Part shown: positions 58,972 to 60,785 of the stretch, one piece after another | How the letters are laid out: each line of letters opens with the position of its first letter | How positions within the stretch are numbered: the first letter of the stretch is position 1 | IMG/VR virus record: IMGVR_UViG_3300010885_005045 | Location: 1-60,785 of that record | Direction: 5' to 3' (one strand) | Source: a virus | Length of the DNA stretch: 60,785 bases | Program-made: the position numbers and the translations under genes | Notes under the pieces: model-generated | Told to the model about the DNA's origin: nothing | What the model saw: only the letters and a program-made list of their open reading frames with translations | The model's database searches: none

Positions 58972-60585
58972 ATGAAAAACAATCTTGTTGAACGCTTCCG
59001 AATGTTAGATGCAATGCGAACATCTAAACTATACCGTGCTCGGCTATGTGCCGCACTAACTGTTCCAAGTCTTCTTCCACCTTCGGGTTGGACGGAAGAG
59101 ATGGAACTACCACAGCCAACATCCTCTGTTGGTGCGAGAGGTGTGACTTCATTAGCTAGTCGAATGCTGTCAGCAATGATGCCTTTGAATGACACACCCT
59201 TTTTTAAATTTGGTCTTCGGTCTGGTGTAGAACCAACCGCAGAAATTGGACAGTATCTTGAGACTATGAGTTATCAAGTCTATCGCAAACTTATTGGTAC
59301 TAACCTAAGAGAAACAATCTTTCAAACAATTCAAAATTTAATTGTAGTTGGGGATTGTTTAGTACATGAGATGGATGACTTTAAGTTTAGAGTTACCCGT
59401 CTAGATAACTATGCTGTACAGCGTACCGTTGCTGGAGATGTCAATGAGATTATTCATATTGAATATGATCTTGTAGATCCAGAGGCAATTAGCCCATACT
59501 CCTCTTTACCCGAATCCGCTAAGAGAGGTTACAAAAAAACATATTGTCAATATCTCAAGGAGGATAATCTATGGAAGTACACAAAGGAAGACGGAGATGG
59601 CAACCTACTGACAAGCGGTGTCTACGAAGTATGTCCTGTGACGGTCTTACGGTGGTACGGCATACCCGGAGAAAACTACGGGAGATCGCACTGCGAAGAT
59701 ATCCTAGGCGACCTATCAAGTCTTGATGGTTATACTAAGGCACTGCTTGATGGCATGGCAGCAGCCTCAGCCTTCTGGATGGGTATTGATCCATCTGGTA
59801 TTACTGAGGTAGATGATGTTTCTGATGCACCCAATGGCTCATGGATCCCCGTAAGACAAGCAGATGTATTCGTACTATCACCATCACAGACAATGAACCC
59901 ACAGATCTCAGCCGCTCAGACCGCTGTTGAAACTATGCGTAGAGAGATTGGTCAGGCATTCTTAATGTCTGCCTCCTCACTACCAAGTGGCGACCGCGTG
60001 ACTGCTACGGCTGTTCGTATGATTGGTTCTGAACTTGAGACAGTCTTAGGTGGAGCATTTAGTGCTATCGCTAGAGATCTCATGGAACCAATTGTCAAGC
60101 GATCTGTATTTTTAATGATTGAAAACGAAGAACTTGATACAAGAATGTATGAACAGTTCTTTGATGATGAAGGTGTATTATCTATTGAAGTAATTACTGG
60201 TCTTCAAGCCTTAAGTCGTGACACTGATTTGCAAAAGCTTATGCAGATGGGCGAGATGGTTCGCAATCTACCTGAGCAAGCAGCCGCTGCATTTAAATGG
60301 GAAGAGTATGCTAGAGCGTTGATTACTTCTCTTGGCTTTGATGCCCGTAATTGGGTACGCTCAGCTGAAGACATTCAACAAGAGCAGATGATGATGCAAC
60401 AGCAACAGGCTCAGCAGCAGATGACTCAGGCTTCCACACAGGCAACTGCTGGAGCAATGGGTAACATCATGGCACAGGCAGGACAACAAGATCTCGCACA
60501 GAATGGTGGACAAGGTATCATGAATGTTCTACAGAACTCAGGTGCTGACATGTCTGCATTTACAGGAGGACAACCTAATGGCTAA
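58972..60585 (+). CDS. Portal protein (head-tail connector, T7 gp8-like)
   Basis: A 537-residue protein, almost the same size as T7 gp8 (536). N-terminal LPPSGWTEEMELPQPTSSVG, then GARGVTSLASRML, is the family signature; the middle contains RREIGQAFLMSASSLPSGDRVTATAV, and the C-terminus is a long Gln-rich helix. Twelve copies form the DNA channel and dock the terminase. RBS AAGGAG. The stop overlaps the next start by 8 bp. Confidence 0.95.
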   Translation: MKNNLVERFRMLDAMRTSKLYRARLCAALTVPSLLPPSGWTEEMELPQPTSSVGARGVTSLASRMLSAMMPLNDTPFFKFGLRSGVEPTAEIGQYLETMSYQVYRKLIGTNLRETIFQTIQNLIVVGDCLVHEMDDFKFRVTRLDNYAVQRTVAGDVNEIIHIEYDLVDPEAISPYSSLPESAKRGYKKTYCQYLKEDNLWKYTKEDGDGNLLTSGVYEVCPVTVLRWYGIPGENYGRSHCEDILGDLSSLDGYTKALLDGMAAASAFWMGIDPSGITEVDDVSDAPNGSWIPVRQADVFVLSPSQTMNPQISAAQTAVETMRREIGQAFLMSASSLPSGDRVTATAVRMIGSELETVLGGAFSAIARDLMEPIVKRSVFLMIENEELDTRMYEQFFDDEGVLSIEVITGLQALSRDTDLQKLMQMGEMVRNLPEQAAAAFKWEEYARALITSLGFDARNWVRSAEDIQQEQMMMQQQQAQQQMTQASTQATAGAMGNIMAQAGQQDLAQNGGQGIMNVLQNSGADMSAFTGGQPNG

Positions 60586-60785
60586 GAAAGTTAATAAGGC
60601 TAGTATGCCTTGTAACAAACCTCGCAAGTCTCCTAACCCTGCTAAGAAACGAGTTGTAAAGGCTTGTGCTAATGGGCAAGAAAAGATCATTCATTATGGG
60701 GCAGCAGGTTATGGTAACAACTATAGTCCTGAAGCTCGTAAGTCTTTCAAGGCTAGACATAAGTGTGACTCAGCAAATAATAAAC
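60578..60785 (+). CDS. Small conserved basic protein (partial)
   Basis: The first 69 codons are present; the end lies beyond the window. MAKKVNKASMPCNKPRKSPN and YGNNYSPEARKSFKARHKCD are typical of a small Lys/Cys-rich family (DUF5872-like) seen beside portals. Related proteins run about 100 residues, ending in a Cys/Trp segment. Function unknown. Confidence 0.68.
   Translation, partial: MAKKVNKASMPCNKPRKSPNPAKKRVVKACANGQEKIIHYGAAGYGNNYSPEARKSFKARHKCDSANNK

Noticed and set aside
59343-59365. TAGTTGGGG inside the portal gene as another promoter
   Set aside because: Only the first nine bases match; the following CTACTA half is absent, so chance similarity is more likely.

Overview
The window is most of the genome of a T7-like podovirus (Autographivirales-type). 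Evidence is the single-subunit RNA polymerase, the T7-type primase-helicase and family A DNA polymerase, the tail tubular A/B pair, and the gp8-like portal. All genes are on the + strand, tightly packed, often with 1-20 bp stop/start overlaps. The host cannot be named from the sequence. A cobalamin-dependent ribonucleotide reductase suggests a bacterium that makes or imports B12. The window starts inside the scaffolding gene and ends inside a small gene just before it, so a short piece (probably under about 1 kb) is missing between the two ends.

Layout. (1) 1-33438, late region: scaffold C-terminus, major capsid protein with a strong terminator, tail tubular A and B, a 1602-residue fibre, three small membrane proteins, small and large terminase, a sulfotransferase-like gene, then four internal-virion (ejection) genes. 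The last encodes an uninterrupted 4337-residue protein. (2) 33439-34408: about 970 bp without genes, rich in palindromes and hairpins, probably the genome-end/early-control region. (3) 34409-42413: about 25 small, mostly unrecognised early genes, four tRNAs (Ile-TAT, Arg-TCT, Leu-TAA, Lys-TTT) and a DUF932 gene. (4) 42431-57496: RNA polymerase, metallophosphoesterase, a citrate-synthase-like protein, ssDNA-binding protein, RusA resolvase, ThyX, primase-helicase, DNA polymerase, dNMP kinase, exonuclease, dUTPase and class II RNR. (5) 57500-60785: small pre-portal genes, the portal and a partial small gene.

Control. A 17-bp element, AATAGTTGGGGCTACTA, occurs three times exactly (33434, 37798, 55054) and once with two or three changes (46591). 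Each copy lies before a gene block, so it is the best candidate for the phage polymerase promoter. Early genes are separated by stable hairpins that resemble RNase III processing sites.

The most unusual items are: the 4337-residue ejection protein, which carries two zincin motifs, a leucine-rich beta-repeat segment and a stretch resembling sigma-70 regions 2 and 4; a short citrate-synthase-like protein that has lost two of three catalytic residues; and the structured 970-bp control region. All functional calls were made by eye from motifs and gene order; no database search was possible.
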